Source of the DNA: Deltaproteobacteria bacterium
GTDB taxonomy: Bacteria; Myxococcota_A; Polyangia; GCA-2747355; JADLHG01
Direction of reading: 5' to 3'
NCBI GenBank assembly: GCA_020848905.1
Contig: JADLHG010000018.1
Coordinates: 1-64,000, forward strand
DNA: 64,000 nucleotides
Part shown: positions 10,422-19,503 of the stretch, one piece after another
How the letters are laid out: each line of letters opens with the position of its first letter
Position numbering within the stretch: position 1 is the first letter of the stretch
The notes under the pieces: model-generated
Databases searched by the model: none
What the model saw: the letters and a program-made list of their open reading frames with translations, nothing else
Told to the model about the DNA's origin: nothing
Translations under genes and position numbers: made by a program

Positions 10422-10712
10422 GGCGAACCTCCTTCAGGTTTCCGACATCCGCAGTCGGCTACTGCAAGGCGAGAGCCAAACTCGACGGCGTGTGTCTCTC
10501 GCGGTTTGCGTCGCCGCGGATCGAGCGCGCTGTCTGCGTCTCCCGTCACGCGCGGTCATCCGTCGAGGATTCCTCGGGTTCGGGAATCCGGAAATGCCGA
10601 CGCGTGTCGTGAGGCGCCGTCGGCCGCCCCGAGGCCGCCGCGCCCGCATCCCGACGACATCCCGAGGACCGCCAGGTGGCCCGCGGCGGCGAGTCGCACT
10701 ATCCTGGAGGCA
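10422..10712. other. Intergenic region between divergent genes
   Basis: About 290 bases separate the membrane protein gene and the lipoprotein gene. Frames here are broken or have no family resemblance. A GAGG-type ribosome-binding site (10704-10710) lies just before the lipoprotein start. No promoter, RNA gene or clear repeat was recognised. Confidence 0.5.
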
Positions 10713-11507
10713 GTGCCTCGCGGCTCCGGGTTCATAGCCTTCACGCTTCTTCTCGGGACCAGTTCCGTCGGGTGCGATCGGCTGTTCCGTTTCGCGGCCT
10801 CAGGCGCTGACGGAGCGGTTCAGCCCCACGACGCGCGCGCCGAGCGGGGCATGGACGGCGCCTCGGACCTGTCGGTGGACGGGACAGCGTCCGACCGGGG
10901 ACCGTTCGACGGTCCGCCCCCGGACGGGCCCCGAGGAGACGCGCGCGTTCTCGATCTGTTTCGGCCCGACGCCCCCCTCCGCGACGGTCCGCGGCCAGAT
11001 TCTCTGCGCCCGGACGCCGTGGTGGCGGGGGACGCAGCCGGAGGGTGCATGCCCGATCAGCTGCGCTGCAACGGGACGTGCGTGCGGGCCACGAACTGCT
11101 CGAGCTGCTCGGGCGCTCCCCTGTACTGCCGGTTCAAGAACGAGTGCGTTTCCGCTTGCACGACCTGCTGGACGCCGACCACGGGCCAGCTCCCCATCGA
11201 GTGCTTCGCCTGCCGCGCCGGCGCGCGCAGCACGATGCCCGCCCTCGGAAGCTGCGAGGCCTACAGCTTCGCGGGCTATTGCCTGAGCGGGGACTACACG
11301 CAGGCCTATCCCGGGGGGACGGGGATGTACTGCGACTGCAGCGGGACGCAGGTGTCACGCTGTCCGGGGAGCCAGCACGTCTGTCGCAAGGCCTCGGGGA
11401 CCGACTACTGCATCACCTGCGGCGAGGCGGGGATGAACACGCACGGCTTGCCGTGCAAGGGGGGCGGCACCTGCGATACCGCCAGCTCGCCCCCTCGCTG
11501 CCGGTGA
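10713..11507 (+). CDS. Cys-rich lipoprotein with Asp/Pro linker
   Basis: The 264-residue protein has a short hydrophobic start ending in SSVGC (residues about 15-19), a lipobox-like site though the -3 residue is Ser instead of Leu. An Asp/Gly/Pro-rich low-complexity linker follows (about 25-105), with repeated PDGP/RPD units. The last 155 residues hold about 20 cysteines in CxxC, CxxxxC and CxxGTC patterns, typical of disulphide-rich surface proteins of Myxococcota. The GTG at 10713 is chosen from the nearby GGAGG and the lipobox. The open frame continues upstream to 10044 without supporting features. Function is unknown; outer-membrane surface is inferred. Confidence 0.65.
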   Translation: MPRGSGFIAFTLLLGTSSVGCDRLFRFAASGADGAVQPHDARAERGMDGASDLSVDGTASDRGPFDGPPPDGPRGDARVLDLFRPDAPLRDGPRPDSLRPDAVVAGDAAGGCMPDQLRCNGTCVRATNCSSCSGAPLYCRFKNECVSACTTCWTPTTGQLPIECFACRAGARSTMPALGSCEAYSFAGYCLSGDYTQAYPGGTGMYCDCSGTQVSRCPGSQHVCRKASGTDYCITCGEAGMNTHGLPCKGGGTCDTASSPPRCR

Positions 11508-11691
11508 GGCAGGCGGCCCTGGGTGATACCCGACGGTACGCTGGCCGACGCACCTGCCACCGCTGGGGTCCAGGGCGCGCTCGGGTGAGACCGGGCGGGC
11601 CGAGCCCGGAGAGGGCGAGCGACAACCCCCGGAGATCACGCGGCGCACCAACCGCTCGGGCAGTGGTACGGACCCTGCACTAGCAGCGCGC

Positions 11692-12660
11692 GTGCGTCCC
11701 GTCTGGCTTCCTCTGACCCTCCTCTTGAGCGGCCTGCTCTGGTCGGCCTCCGTCGAGGGACGGCGTCGGCCGCGGTTGGGCGAGGCGCTGGAGCACGTGC
11801 CGAGGATCGCTCAGCCGGTCGTACGTGCGGTCCTGACCGCGAAGCGCCAGGTTCTGCTCTCGTGGCGACGCGCCCGGGCCGGCACCGACGGCGACCGCCT
11901 GTTTCAGGCGGTGCTCGCCGACGTCGAGGCCCGCGTGCGGCTCGGGCAACGTTGCGTGATGGTCTGGGACATCGACAACACCCTGGTCGACACGCGCTAT
12001 CGCACGCAGGCGGCGGCCCGGACCTTCGCCGCCCAGTGGCAGGGCAAGCGGCCCCCCGAGCTCGAGCGCCTGGCGTCGGTGAAGATCCGCGACGTGGGAC
12101 GCGACGCCGCGGAGACGTGTCGGAACCTCGGGATCGTGGACCCGATCGTCGTGGAGCGCTTCGGAGCCCTGTGGGAGCGCTTCTTCTGGTACGGGGAGAA
12201 CCTGCACTACGATCGGCGCATCGGGAAGACGGCGGACATGGCCTGGGCGGCCTGGTGGGCCGGCGCGGAGAACCGCTACCTCACGGGGCGCGTCGAGACG
12301 TTGCCGGATGGCAGTGAGGGGCTGCGGCTTCCCACGCTCCGGCAGCTCGTGCAGCAGGGACTACCCGACGCGCGTTCGGACCACCTCTTTCTCAAGCCGC
12401 GCTACGACGGCTACAGGACTCCGGAGTACAAGACCGGCCAGCTCTTCGACTGGGTGAAGGAGGGGCTACACGTCGCGAGCTTCACCACCGACGGCACGCG
12501 CGACATCTCCTACGCCCAGGCGCACGGGCCCCGCGTGGACTACTTCCGGTACGCGTTTCCTCTGGACGGCGAGCCCCACCCGCTCCGGCCGGGCACCCCG
12601 GTCATTCCGCACAAACGCCGGTTGTCAGGCCCCGTCGCGGGTGCCACCATCCGCCCATGA
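11692..12660 (+). CDS. Exported HAD-superfamily phosphatase-like protein
   Basis: The 322-residue protein starts on GTG with a likely signal sequence (LPLTLLLSGLLWSASVEG, residues 6-23). The HAD nucleophile motif VWDIDNTLVDTRYR (D-x-D-x-T, about residues 90-103) is clear. A threonine-containing motif 2 (YLTGR) and a late acidic motif 4 (FTTDGTRD, about 267-274) are consistent with a cap-bearing HAD phosphatase. An export signal with a HAD fold recalls class B/C acid phosphatases, but this is not a clean member of either. Its stop overlaps the next start (ATGA at 12657). Confidence 0.7.
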   Translation: MRPVWLPLTLLLSGLLWSASVEGRRRPRLGEALEHVPRIAQPVVRAVLTAKRQVLLSWRRARAGTDGDRLFQAVLADVEARVRLGQRCVMVWDIDNTLVDTRYRTQAAARTFAAQWQGKRPPELERLASVKIRDVGRDAAETCRNLGIVDPIVVERFGALWERFFWYGENLHYDRRIGKTADMAWAAWWAGAENRYLTGRVETLPDGSEGLRLPTLRQLVQQGLPDARSDHLFLKPRYDGYRTPEYKTGQLFDWVKEGLHVASFTTDGTRDISYAQAHGPRVDYFRYAFPLDGEPHPLRPGTPVIPHKRRLSGPVAGATIRP

Positions 12661-13361
12661 GCGGAGACCTCCCAGTTCGCGTCGGGGTGAGCGAGGCCGA
12701 TCGCCAGCGCGTCACCGAGGTGCTCGCCCACCATTTTTCCGAGGACCGGCTCGAGCTGGAGGAGTACGAACGGCGCCTCGAGCTCGTGGAGCGGGCCGAG
12801 AGCGCGGAGGCGCTGAGCGTCCTCGTGGCCGACCTCGCCCCCGCGTCCAGGCAGGACGCGCTCGTCGCGTCCGGACCGGTGGTCGCGCTCGCGCGCCTCG
12901 AGGAGGTTCCTCCCGAGGCCTCCGTGGTGGCCGTCTTCTCGAACGTGACCCGCACCCGCGAGTGGACCCCTCCGCGAGCGCTCAAGGTCGTCTCCGTCTT
13001 CGGCAACACGGAGCTGGATTTCCGGCAGGCGCGGCTGGCCCCCGGCGTGACGTCGGTGCGGGTGAAGGCGGTCTTCGGGAACGTCCACCTCGTCGTGCCT
13101 CCGGGGGTGCGGGTCGAGCTCCACGGCACGGGGGTCTTCGGAAACTTCGAGGATAGCCGCGGCGGGTCGGGCGACGAGGCGAGTCCGTGCACCTTGCGCG
13201 TGACGGGCACGGCCGTGTTCGGCAACGCCGAGGTGGAGGAACGGCTTCCGGGCGAGTCGGGGTTTCAGGCCTGGAAGCGGCGCAGGCGCGAGCGGAAGGC
13301 GCTCTCCGCCGCGCGCACGCCGGGCTCGGAGCCGCGCCGCCTCGGTCCAGGGAACCAATAA
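12657..13361 (+). CDS. DUF1707 (SHOCT-like) plus LiaF-like domain protein
   Basis: The 234-residue cytoplasmic protein starts with a DUF1707-type helical domain (SEADRQRVTEVL...LELEEYERRL, residues 11-50), usual in actinobacterial and myxobacterial membrane-stress proteins. Five repeats then follow, of the form V-F-G/S-N-x-x (VFSNVT, VFGNTE, VFGNVH, VFGNFE, VFGNAE, about 90-200), which match the short beta-helix of LiaF/DUF2154 proteins of cell-envelope stress systems. A basic C-terminus follows. It is translationally coupled to the HAD-like gene. A role in envelope stress sensing is inferred from domains only. Confidence 0.75.
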   Translation: MSGDLPVRVGVSEADRQRVTEVLAHHFSEDRLELEEYERRLELVERAESAEALSVLVADLAPASRQDALVASGPVVALARLEEVPPEASVVAVFSNVTRTREWTPPRALKVVSVFGNTELDFRQARLAPGVTSVRVKAVFGNVHLVVPPGVRVELHGTGVFGNFEDSRGGSGDEASPCTLRVTGTAVFGNAEVEERLPGESGFQAWKRRRRERKALSAARTPGSEPRRLGPGNQ

Positions 13362-13400
13362 TCCCGCTGGCCTAGATCGCGACCGCGCACGCCAATCGAC

Positions 13401-13429
13401 TTGACAGGGGAATCGGAACAACCGAGAGT
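13401..13429 (+). promoter_or_regulatory. Possible promoter of the basic protein gene
   Basis: A perfect TTGACA occurs at 13401-13406, with a poor -10 candidate (GAGAGT at 13424-13429, 17-bp spacer) about 50 bases before the ATG at 13482. The good -35 and its position support a promoter, while the -10 does not. Confidence 0.35.
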
Positions 13430-13481
13430 AGCGCCCGCTTTGGAGATGCGCCGGCCCGACGGGCCGCCTGAGGAGTGAGTC

Positions 13482-14027
13482 ATGGCCAAGAAGACCCCGC
13501 TTCAGCTCGTCAAGGAGCTGCACGGCACCAAGGACAAGCTGGTCGACAAGGTGGTCGCGCTGCTCGATCGCGGCGAGGAGTCCAAGGAGGACTTCACGAA
13601 GCGCCTGCTCGCCGCGCCGAACAGCAAGCTGCTGCGCCTGCACGACGGAGGCGCCGCGATTCAGAAGCGCTTCGGTGACAAGAGCAAGATGGTAGATGCG
13701 GTCCTTGCCCTGATGAATCGCGGCAAGGACAAGGACTACCGGGAGAAGCTCCTGGGTCTGACCAGCATCCGGCTGCTTGCGCTGCACGGCGAGTGGGAGC
13801 GCAAGACCGAGCGTGCGAAGCGGCCTCGGCGCTCGAGGGCGGCGGCCAAGGCGGTAGCGGCCAAGGCCGCGGCAGCCAAGGCGGCGGCAGCCAAGGCGGC
13901 GGCCAAGACGCCCGCTAAGTCGGGTGGCAAGCCCGGTGGCAAGTCGGGTGGCAAGTCGGCGCCGGCCAAGACGTCCGCGAAGAAGGGTGACTCCAAGAAG
14001 TCCTCGGGGAAGAAGAAGGTCGCCTAA
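13482..14027 (+). CDS. Histone-H1-like basic protein with Lys/Ala tail
   Basis: The 181-residue protein has an N-terminal helical domain of about 110 residues (KELHGTKDKLVDKVVALLDRG) containing two similar halves with V-D-x-V-x-A-L-L/M-x-R-G motifs (about 20-32 and 70-84). The tail is built of AAKA/AAAKA and GGK repeats (about 118-181), closely like eukaryotic H1 and bacterial AlgP/HctB-type tails. Such tails bind DNA or RNA electrostatically. GGAG precedes the ATG by about 7 bases. The globular part was not recognised. A nucleoid-associated role is inferred, and ribosome or phosphate-polymer binding is possible. Confidence 0.75.
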   Translation: MAKKTPLQLVKELHGTKDKLVDKVVALLDRGEESKEDFTKRLLAAPNSKLLRLHDGGAAIQKRFGDKSKMVDAVLALMNRGKDKDYREKLLGLTSIRLLALHGEWERKTERAKRPRRSRAAAKAVAAKAAAAKAAAAKAAAKTPAKSGGKPGGKSGGKSAPAKTSAKKGDSKKSSGKKKVA

Positions 14028-14071
14028 CATCGCCGCGCGGACCCACTCCGTAGGTTCTGGCAGCGAGGTCC

Positions 14072-14653
14072 ATGAGAGAAGCCGAGCTCGACCAGGTAGT
14101 GCGTGCGGTGACCCGCATGGTCACCGAGCGCCTCGGACGCGCCGACGCCGAGGTAGTGGCGCTCGTGGCTCGTGAGGTCGCGGCCGCCGTCGCCGCCGAC
14201 GCACGGGTCGGGGGCGCGACGAGCCCGAGCGGATCGGCGGGCGGCTCGACCGCGAGCGGCAGCGCCACGGACAACGGGGACGGCACGATGACCACGCCGC
14301 TCGGCGCGGTGCTCCCGCGCCCATCGGCCGCGTCGCTCTCGCTCTGCACGGGCTGCGTCGAGCAGAGCCGTCGCCGCAACCAGAATCGCGCCGTGGTGAC
14401 CGCCACCGGCCGCAACCGGCGGGGCGTCATCGCCACGCTCACCGCGGCGATCGCCGAGAGCGGTGGAGACGTGGAGGACGTGAGCCAGACCATCGTCTCG
14501 GACTACTTCACGCTGATCATCCTCGTCGACACGGGGGCGCTCACGGTGCCGCTCTCCGGCTTCAAGGAGAAGCTCCAGCAGGCGGCCGCAGCGCTCGGAG
14601 TTCACGCCGTCGTGATGCACGAGGACGTCGTGCGGGCCCTCCAGCGGGTCTGA
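14072..14653 (+). CDS. ACT-domain protein (UPF0237-like) with long N-terminal extension
   Basis: The 193-residue protein has a C-terminal ACT domain ([21 protein letters not shown], about residues 107-127, to the end), which in the UPF0237 family is only about 90 residues long. The additional 100 residues comprise an N-terminal amphipathic helix ([17 protein letters not shown]), a second helix, a Gly/Ser/Thr linker and a CTGC pair near 92-95. It is immediately followed (17 bp) by the UPF0210 gene, the conserved partner of this family. The ACT domain probably binds an amino acid or other small ligand and regulates the partner (inference). Confidence 0.82.
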   Translation: MREAELDQVVRAVTRMVTERLGRADAEVVALVAREVAAAVAADARVGGATSPSGSAGGSTASGSATDNGDGTMTTPLGAVLPRPSAASLSLCTGCVEQSRRRNQNRAVVTATGRNRRGVIATLTAAIAESGGDVEDVSQTIVSDYFTLIILVDTGALTVPLSGFKEKLQQAAAALGVHAVVMHEDVVRALQRV

Positions 14654-14670
14654 TCGAGGCGACCGCACCC

Positions 14671-16050
14671 ATGATCTGGCAACGCGAAGAGGTGGCCGAG
14701 ATCCTCCGGATGATCGAGCACGAGCACCTCGACATCCGCACCGTCACGATGGGGATCTCGCTGCGCGGCGTGATCAAGGAGGAGATCTCCCGCACCTGCA
14801 CCGCGCTGCGCGAGCGGGTCGAGCGCTGCGCCGAGCGGCTGGTCCCGACGATCCTGCAGGTACAGCAGGAGTTCGCGGTGCCGATCACCAACAAGCGCGT
14901 CTCGGTCACGCCGATCGCGCTCGTGGCCGAGGCGAGCGGGGCGTCGAGCTACGTCCCCGTGGCCGAGGCCATGGATCGCGCCGCCGCCGACGTGGGCGTG
15001 GACTACATCGGTGGTTTCTCCGCGCTCGTCGAGAAGGGGATGACCCCCGGGGACCGCGTGCTCCTCGATTCGATCCCCGAGGCGCTCGCCTCGACGAAGC
15101 GCGTCTGCTCGTCGATCAACGTGGCCACCACGCGCGCGGGGATCAACATGGACGCGATCCTCCTCATGGGGGAGCGCATCAAGCGACTCGCCGAGCTCAC
15201 CGCCTCGGAGGGTGGCATCGGCAACGCCAAGCTCGTCACCTTCGCCAACATCCCCGAGGACAATCCGTTCATCGCCGGCGCGATGCACGGCATCGGCGAG
15301 CCCGAGGTGGTGCTCAACGTAGGCGTCTCCGGCCCCGGCGTCGTGCTCTCGGCGCTGCGACGCCTCTTCGCCGAGCAGCCCAACTGCGACCTCGGCACGA
15401 TCGCCGAGACGGTCAAGCGCCAGTCCTTCAAGGTCACCCGCGCCGGCGAGCTCATCGGCCGCGAGGTGGCGCGTCGGCTCGGACCCCCCGCGCGCTTCGG
15501 CGTGGTGGACCTGAGCCTCGCACCCACGCCGGCCATCGGCGATTCCGTGGCGGAGATCCTCGAGTCGCTCGGGCTCGAGCGGACCGGAGCGCCGGGGAGC
15601 ACGGCGGCGCTCGCGCTCATCACCGACGCGGTGAAGAAGGGGGGCGTGATGGCCTCCTCCTCGGTGGGCGGGCTCTCGGGGGCCTTCATCCCCGTGAGCG
15701 AGGACCACGGCATGATCGAGGCCGCGCGCCTCGGGGCGCTCACCCTCGAGAAGCTCGAGGCGATGACCGCGGTCTGCTCGGTGGGGCTGGACATGGTGGC
15801 CGTTCCCGGCGACATCCCGGCCGAGACGCTGAGCGCGATCATCGCCGACGAGATGGCGATCGGCGTGGTGAACAACAAGACCACCGCGGTGCGCATCCTG
15901 CCCATTCCCGGCAAGGTGGCCGGCGAGAGCTACGACTTCGGCGGGCTGCTCGGCACCGCGCAGGTGCAGGCGGTGAACCGCTTCAGCGGCGCCGCCTTCG
16001 TGCGCCACGGCGGGCGCATCCCCGCGCCGATCATCAGCCTGCGTAACTGA
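14671..16050 (+). CDS. UPF0210 / PFL-family (DUF711) protein
   Basis: The 459-residue protein matches the DUF711/UPF0210 family in length and in hallmarks such as the N-terminal E[12 protein letters not shown] (about residues 18-29), [10 protein letters not shown] and the [15 protein letters not shown] segment (about 287-305). Members resemble pyruvate-formate-lyase-like barrels, but no reaction is established. The gene is paired with an ACT-domain regulator, as in many Firmicutes and archaea, suggesting a small-molecule-controlled enzyme of the cytoplasm. The start is 17 bp after the ACT gene. Confidence 0.9.
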   Translation: MIWQREEVAEILRMIEHEHLDIRTVTMGISLRGVIKEEISRTCTALRERVERCAERLVPTILQVQQEFAVPITNKRVSVTPIALVAEASGASSYVPVAEAMDRAAADVGVDYIGGFSALVEKGMTPGDRVLLDSIPEALASTKRVCSSINVATTRAGINMDAILLMGERIKRLAELTASEGGIGNAKLVTFANIPEDNPFIAGAMHGIGEPEVVLNVGVSGPGVVLSALRRLFAEQPNCDLGTIAETVKRQSFKVTRAGELIGREVARRLGPPARFGVVDLSLAPTPAIGDSVAEILESLGLERTGAPGSTAALALITDAVKKGGVMASSSVGGLSGAFIPVSEDHGMIEAARLGALTLEKLEAMTAVCSVGLDMVAVPGDIPAETLSAIIADEMAIGVVNNKTTAVRILPIPGKVAGESYDFGGLLGTAQVQAVNRFSGAAFVRHGGRIPAPIISLRN

Positions 16051-16101
16051 GGCGAGCCGGCGCGGCGAACGCACCCGCTGCTCTGCGAGAGGAGGAGTCC
16101 C

Positions 16102-17394
16102 ATGGCGCGGGCCAAGCGACGAACGACCTCGCTCGAAGACCGCTATCTGACCCTCGGTGACCGCCACCAGCGGGACCCGCTGCTCTCGGTGCTCAAGGAG
16201 AGCCGTCAGTACGACGTCAAGGTGCGGTCGATCCACAAGCGCGAGCTAGTGGATCTGGAGGGGCACGAGCTCGCGGATTTCGCCTCGTGCAACTACATCA
16301 GCATGGACCAGGACGTGAAGGTCCTGCTCAAGGCCGGCGCGGCCGCGACGAAGAAGTTCGGCATCCACTCGGGGCGGGCGCGCCTGATGGGCACGCACAG
16401 CCTGATGGTGCACGTCGAGCAGAAGATCGCGCGCTTTCTGGGGGGCGAGGACGCTGTCTTCTTTCCTACCTCGACGCTCGCCAGCATCGGCATCATCCCA
16501 GCCCTGGCGCTCGAGGGAGACGCCATCTTCCTCGACAAGTCGGCCCACGCCACGATGTACCAGGCGGCGCAGATGGCCCGTGACAAGGGGGCGGCGCTCC
16601 TCTCCTACGAGCAGGGCGACCTCACGCGCCTCGAGGACCTCTTGAAGGCGAACCGCAAGCGGCGGCGCAAGCTCATCTGCGTGGACGGCGTCTACAGCAT
16701 GACCGGGGACTACGCGAACCTGCCGGAGCTCGTGCCGCTGGCGAAGAAGTACGACGCGCTCGTCTACGTCGACGACGGACACGGACTGGCCTTCGTCGGC
16801 CAGAAGCCCACCAAGGCCATGCCGTACGGCTTCAAGGGCAACGGCCTGGTGCGGCACTACGGCATGTCCTACGACCAGCTCCTCTACGTGGCCGGGGTCT
16901 CGAAGGGCTTCGCCGCGGCGGCCGGCTTTGCGCTCGTGAGCCCGCGGATGAAGGAGTTCCTGCTGGCGTATGCCAAGCCCCTCGACTACACGCAGCCGCC
17001 GACCCCCTTCGCGCTCGGAGTGCTCGACGCGGCGCTGGACCTGCAGCTCGAGGTGGGGGACAAGCGGCGCGCGAAGGTCTACGCCCTGTGCGAGCGCCTC
17101 ATCTCGGGCCTGCGCGCGCAGGGCTTCCACGTGATGAACCGAACCCACTTTCCGATCGTCTCGGTCTGGGCGGGGAACACCGAGAAGCTGATCGAGGCCT
17201 CGCGCCGGCTCTACCGCGACGGGATCTTTCTCACCTCGTGTCCGTACCCGACGATGCCGCGCGGGCAGGAGGCGCTACGGGTGACGGTGACCTCCAACAA
17301 CAGCAAGGCGCAGATCGACCGGCTGCTCGCGTCGTTCGAGCGCATCCGCAAGAACTGGGTCAAGGCGGGAGTGCCGCTGCACCCCGAGGAGTAG
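16102..17394 (+). CDS. PLP-dependent alpha-oxoamine synthase-like enzyme
   Basis: The 430-residue fold-type-I PLP enzyme resembles KBL/AONS/serine palmitoyltransferase. The substrate-binding G-x-H-S-G-R-A-R motif (about 87-94), the DDGHG motif (Asp to pyridine N, His stacking; about 222-226) and the internal aldimine lysine in GVSKGFAA (about residue 269) are present. An N-terminal extension of about 35 residues precedes the usual start, which follows GAGGAG. The family condenses an amino acid with an acyl-CoA. No acyl carrier or biotin gene is adjacent, so the substrate (possibly long-chain acyl-CoA, for a sphingolipid-like base) cannot be set from context. Confidence 0.8.
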   Translation: MARAKRRTTSLEDRYLTLGDRHQRDPLLSVLKESRQYDVKVRSIHKRELVDLEGHELADFASCNYISMDQDVKVLLKAGAAATKKFGIHSGRARLMGTHSLMVHVEQKIARFLGGEDAVFFPTSTLASIGIIPALALEGDAIFLDKSAHATMYQAAQMARDKGAALLSYEQGDLTRLEDLLKANRKRRRKLICVDGVYSMTGDYANLPELVPLAKKYDALVYVDDGHGLAFVGQKPTKAMPYGFKGNGLVRHYGMSYDQLLYVAGVSKGFAAAAGFALVSPRMKEFLLAYAKPLDYTQPPTPFALGVLDAALDLQLEVGDKRRAKVYALCERLISGLRAQGFHVMNRTHFPIVSVWAGNTEKLIEASRRLYRDGIFLTSCPYPTMPRGQEALRVTVTSNNSKAQIDRLLASFERIRKNWVKAGVPLHPEE

Positions 17395-17412
17395 CGCGCC
17401 CCGGGCGGTGCC

Positions 17413-19503
17413 TTACTTCACGAACCGGATCTGTGCCACGCCCAGGTTGTCGGCGGAGTCCTTCGCGCGCACCGCCAGGATGTGCGTGCCGGGTTTGAGC
17501 TTGCCGGGGAGCTTGAGGCGGAAGCCCTCCGCCGGGCTGTCGTAGACCCCGTCGTTCGGGCTCACGGTGCGCCAGCGCTTGCCGTCCACCGAGTACTCGA
17601 CGAGCTGGATCGCGCTGTACGAGTCGCGGGCCAGCCCCGAGGCCATCGGGTAGCGCACGCTCAGTCCGGTGATCTCCGGCTTGCGGTTGTCGATCAGGAC
17701 CGGCGCCGACACCTTGCTGTCCTTGAGGACGTGCTCAGCACCGTTGCCCTTCTCGTCCGAGGCCACGACCTTGATGCGGTAGTAGTCGTCGGCCACGGGC
17801 TCAGTGTCCCACTCGAGCTCGGTCTTCTCGAGCGGGTCGTGGCCGCTGATCTTGCGCCAGTTCACGCCCATCTCCTCGCGGAAGTAGACCCGGTAGACGA
17901 GCGGGTCTCCGTCCGGGTTGTCCATCTTCCACTTGATCTTGAGCTTGGCGGCCTTCCCCTTGTCGCCCCTTGCCCCCGCGTCATCGACGGTGACCTCGCT
18001 GATCGTGGCGCGCTGGTTCTGCGGTCGGTAGTGGATGGCGAAGCTGCGCAGCGCCCCCTTGAAGGGGGCCTGGAAGTTCACCTGCACCTGCACGTAGCGC
18101 GCGACCGGGTTCGTGAGGCGCATCCGCTGCGCCGAGACGGGCTGCGCGCCGTGCCACCCGCTCCAGGTCTTGTCGGGCTTGGCCGTGTTGCCGCTCCGGC
18201 TCATGAGCTTCACCTTGGCCGAGCCCTGCACGTGCACCTGCCCCCACTGCGAGGGGAACTTCGCGTCGAAGACTTTGCTCTGGTACGAGGGCTGGCCGCT
18301 CGGGCTCGCGCTCACCTGATAGATCGCCCCCGCGTCCCCCATGCCGAGGTACTGGGCCTTGCCCGTGACGGCGAGGGCCAGGACCTGCCGCTCGGGCAGG
18401 TCGAAGGCCGTCAGCACCGTCCGGTCGGGGCGCACGAAGTAGACCTTCCCCTCGGCGCCGTCCGCGGCCCAGAGCATGCCTTCGCCGTCGAGCTCGAGGT
18501 CCGTGAAGTACCCCTTGTCGAGGGTCAGCAGCTCGTCCATGTGCCCCTGCGGGTCGATGCGGTAGAGAGCCCCCTTGCCCTGCTTCGCCCCGGGACGCAG
18601 CTCCTGCGGACGGAGCTTTGTCGACGGAGCGCGCACCCGGCGGCTCTCGCTCTTCAGCGGCGTGCCGGCCTCGCCGGCCTCGGGGGCGTCGTAGCGCGGC
18701 AGGCCGGCGGTGCGCCCCGGGAACTTGTTCACCGCGAGGTAGATGGCGCCGTTCGGCCCCACCAGCACGCGGCGCAGCTCGCTCGCGTCGAAGTCGTGCA
18801 TGGCGCTCGCCTTGCCCGCCGCGGTGATGCGATAGAGGATCGCGTTCTCGGCGCTGCCGGCCAGCACGTGCCCCTTGCCGTCCACGGCCAGCGACAGGAC
18901 GTGCTGTTCCCCCGGGTCGTAGTAGACGCTTGGGGTGCCGCCTCCCTCGGGGATCGAGAAGACCTTACCGGGAGCGCCCGAGCCGGCGTAGATGCGGCGC
19001 GTGCGCGGGTCGTGGACCAACGCCCAGACGTGCGCGGTAGGGAGCTTGGCGAGCTGGCGCCAGGTGCCGCTCTTCGGGTCCACCTCGAGGATCTTCGCGT
19101 CGGGCATCGTGCCGGCGAGTAGCTTGCCCCCCGGGCCCACGGCGAGCGCCGTGACGAGCACGGTTTTCAGATCGGTCACCACGCGCGCGGTGCTGCCGCG
19201 GACGGCGAGGATCTGCCCCGGGTCGCCCGTACCGAAGTAGACGTTGCCGGCGCTGTCCACGGCGCGCGACCAGACCATCGCCAGGGGCCCGCTCTTCACG
19301 CGCCAGGCGTTGCGGCCGGCGACGATCTCGCCCTCCGAGGAGATGAGCGTCCCCTTGGGCTGCCCCTTGTCCAGCTCCTCGAAGCTCGAGACCTCGAAGG
19401 TGGCGGTCGGGATGGCGAAGAGTTCATTCGAGAGCGCGCCGAGGCCCAGCAGGACGAGCGCGGCGAGGATCGGCTTATGGGTTGCCCGTGGGCGAATGCT
19501 CAC
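17413..19503 (-). CDS. Exported beta-propeller protein with Ig-like C-terminus
   Basis: The 696-residue protein has an N-terminal signal-like helix (PILAALVLLGLGALSNELFA, residues 11-30). About ten propeller-type strands follow (NVYFGTGDPGQI, KLLAGTMPDAKI, RIYAGSGAPGKV, HVLAGSAENAIL), each carrying a Y-F/A-G-x-G-x-P-G-like turn. The last 250 residues contain fibronectin/Ig-type beta segments and a closing domain. The GTG start overlaps the S55 peptidase stop (GTGA). It probably acts in the periplasm or at the surface with that peptidase. No enzymatic motif was seen. Confidence 0.72.
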   Translation of the reverse strand: MSIRPRATHKPILAALVLLGLGALSNELFAIPTATFEVSSFEELDKGQPKGTLISSEGEIVAGRNAWRVKSGPLAMVWSRAVDSAGNVYFGTGDPGQILAVRGSTARVVTDLKTVLVTALAVGPGGKLLAGTMPDAKILEVDPKSGTWRQLAKLPTAHVWALVHDPRTRRIYAGSGAPGKVFSIPEGGGTPSVYYDPGEQHVLSLAVDGKGHVLAGSAENAILYRITAAGKASAMHDFDASELRRVLVGPNGAIYLAVNKFPGRTAGLPRYDAPEAGEAGTPLKSESRRVRAPSTKLRPQELRPGAKQGKGALYRIDPQGHMDELLTLDKGYFTDLELDGEGMLWAADGAEGKVYFVRPDRTVLTAFDLPERQVLALAVTGKAQYLGMGDAGAIYQVSASPSGQPSYQSKVFDAKFPSQWGQVHVQGSAKVKLMSRSGNTAKPDKTWSGWHGAQPVSAQRMRLTNPVARYVQVQVNFQAPFKGALRSFAIHYRPQNQRATISEVTVDDAGARGDKGKAAKLKIKWKMDNPDGDPLVYRVYFREEMGVNWRKISGHDPLEKTELEWDTEPVADDYYRIKVVASDEKGNGAEHVLKDSKVSAPVLIDNRKPEITGLSVRYPMASGLARDSYSAIQLVEYSVDGKRWRTVSPNDGVYDSPAEGFRLKLPGKLKPGTHILAVRAKDSADNLGVAQIRFVK

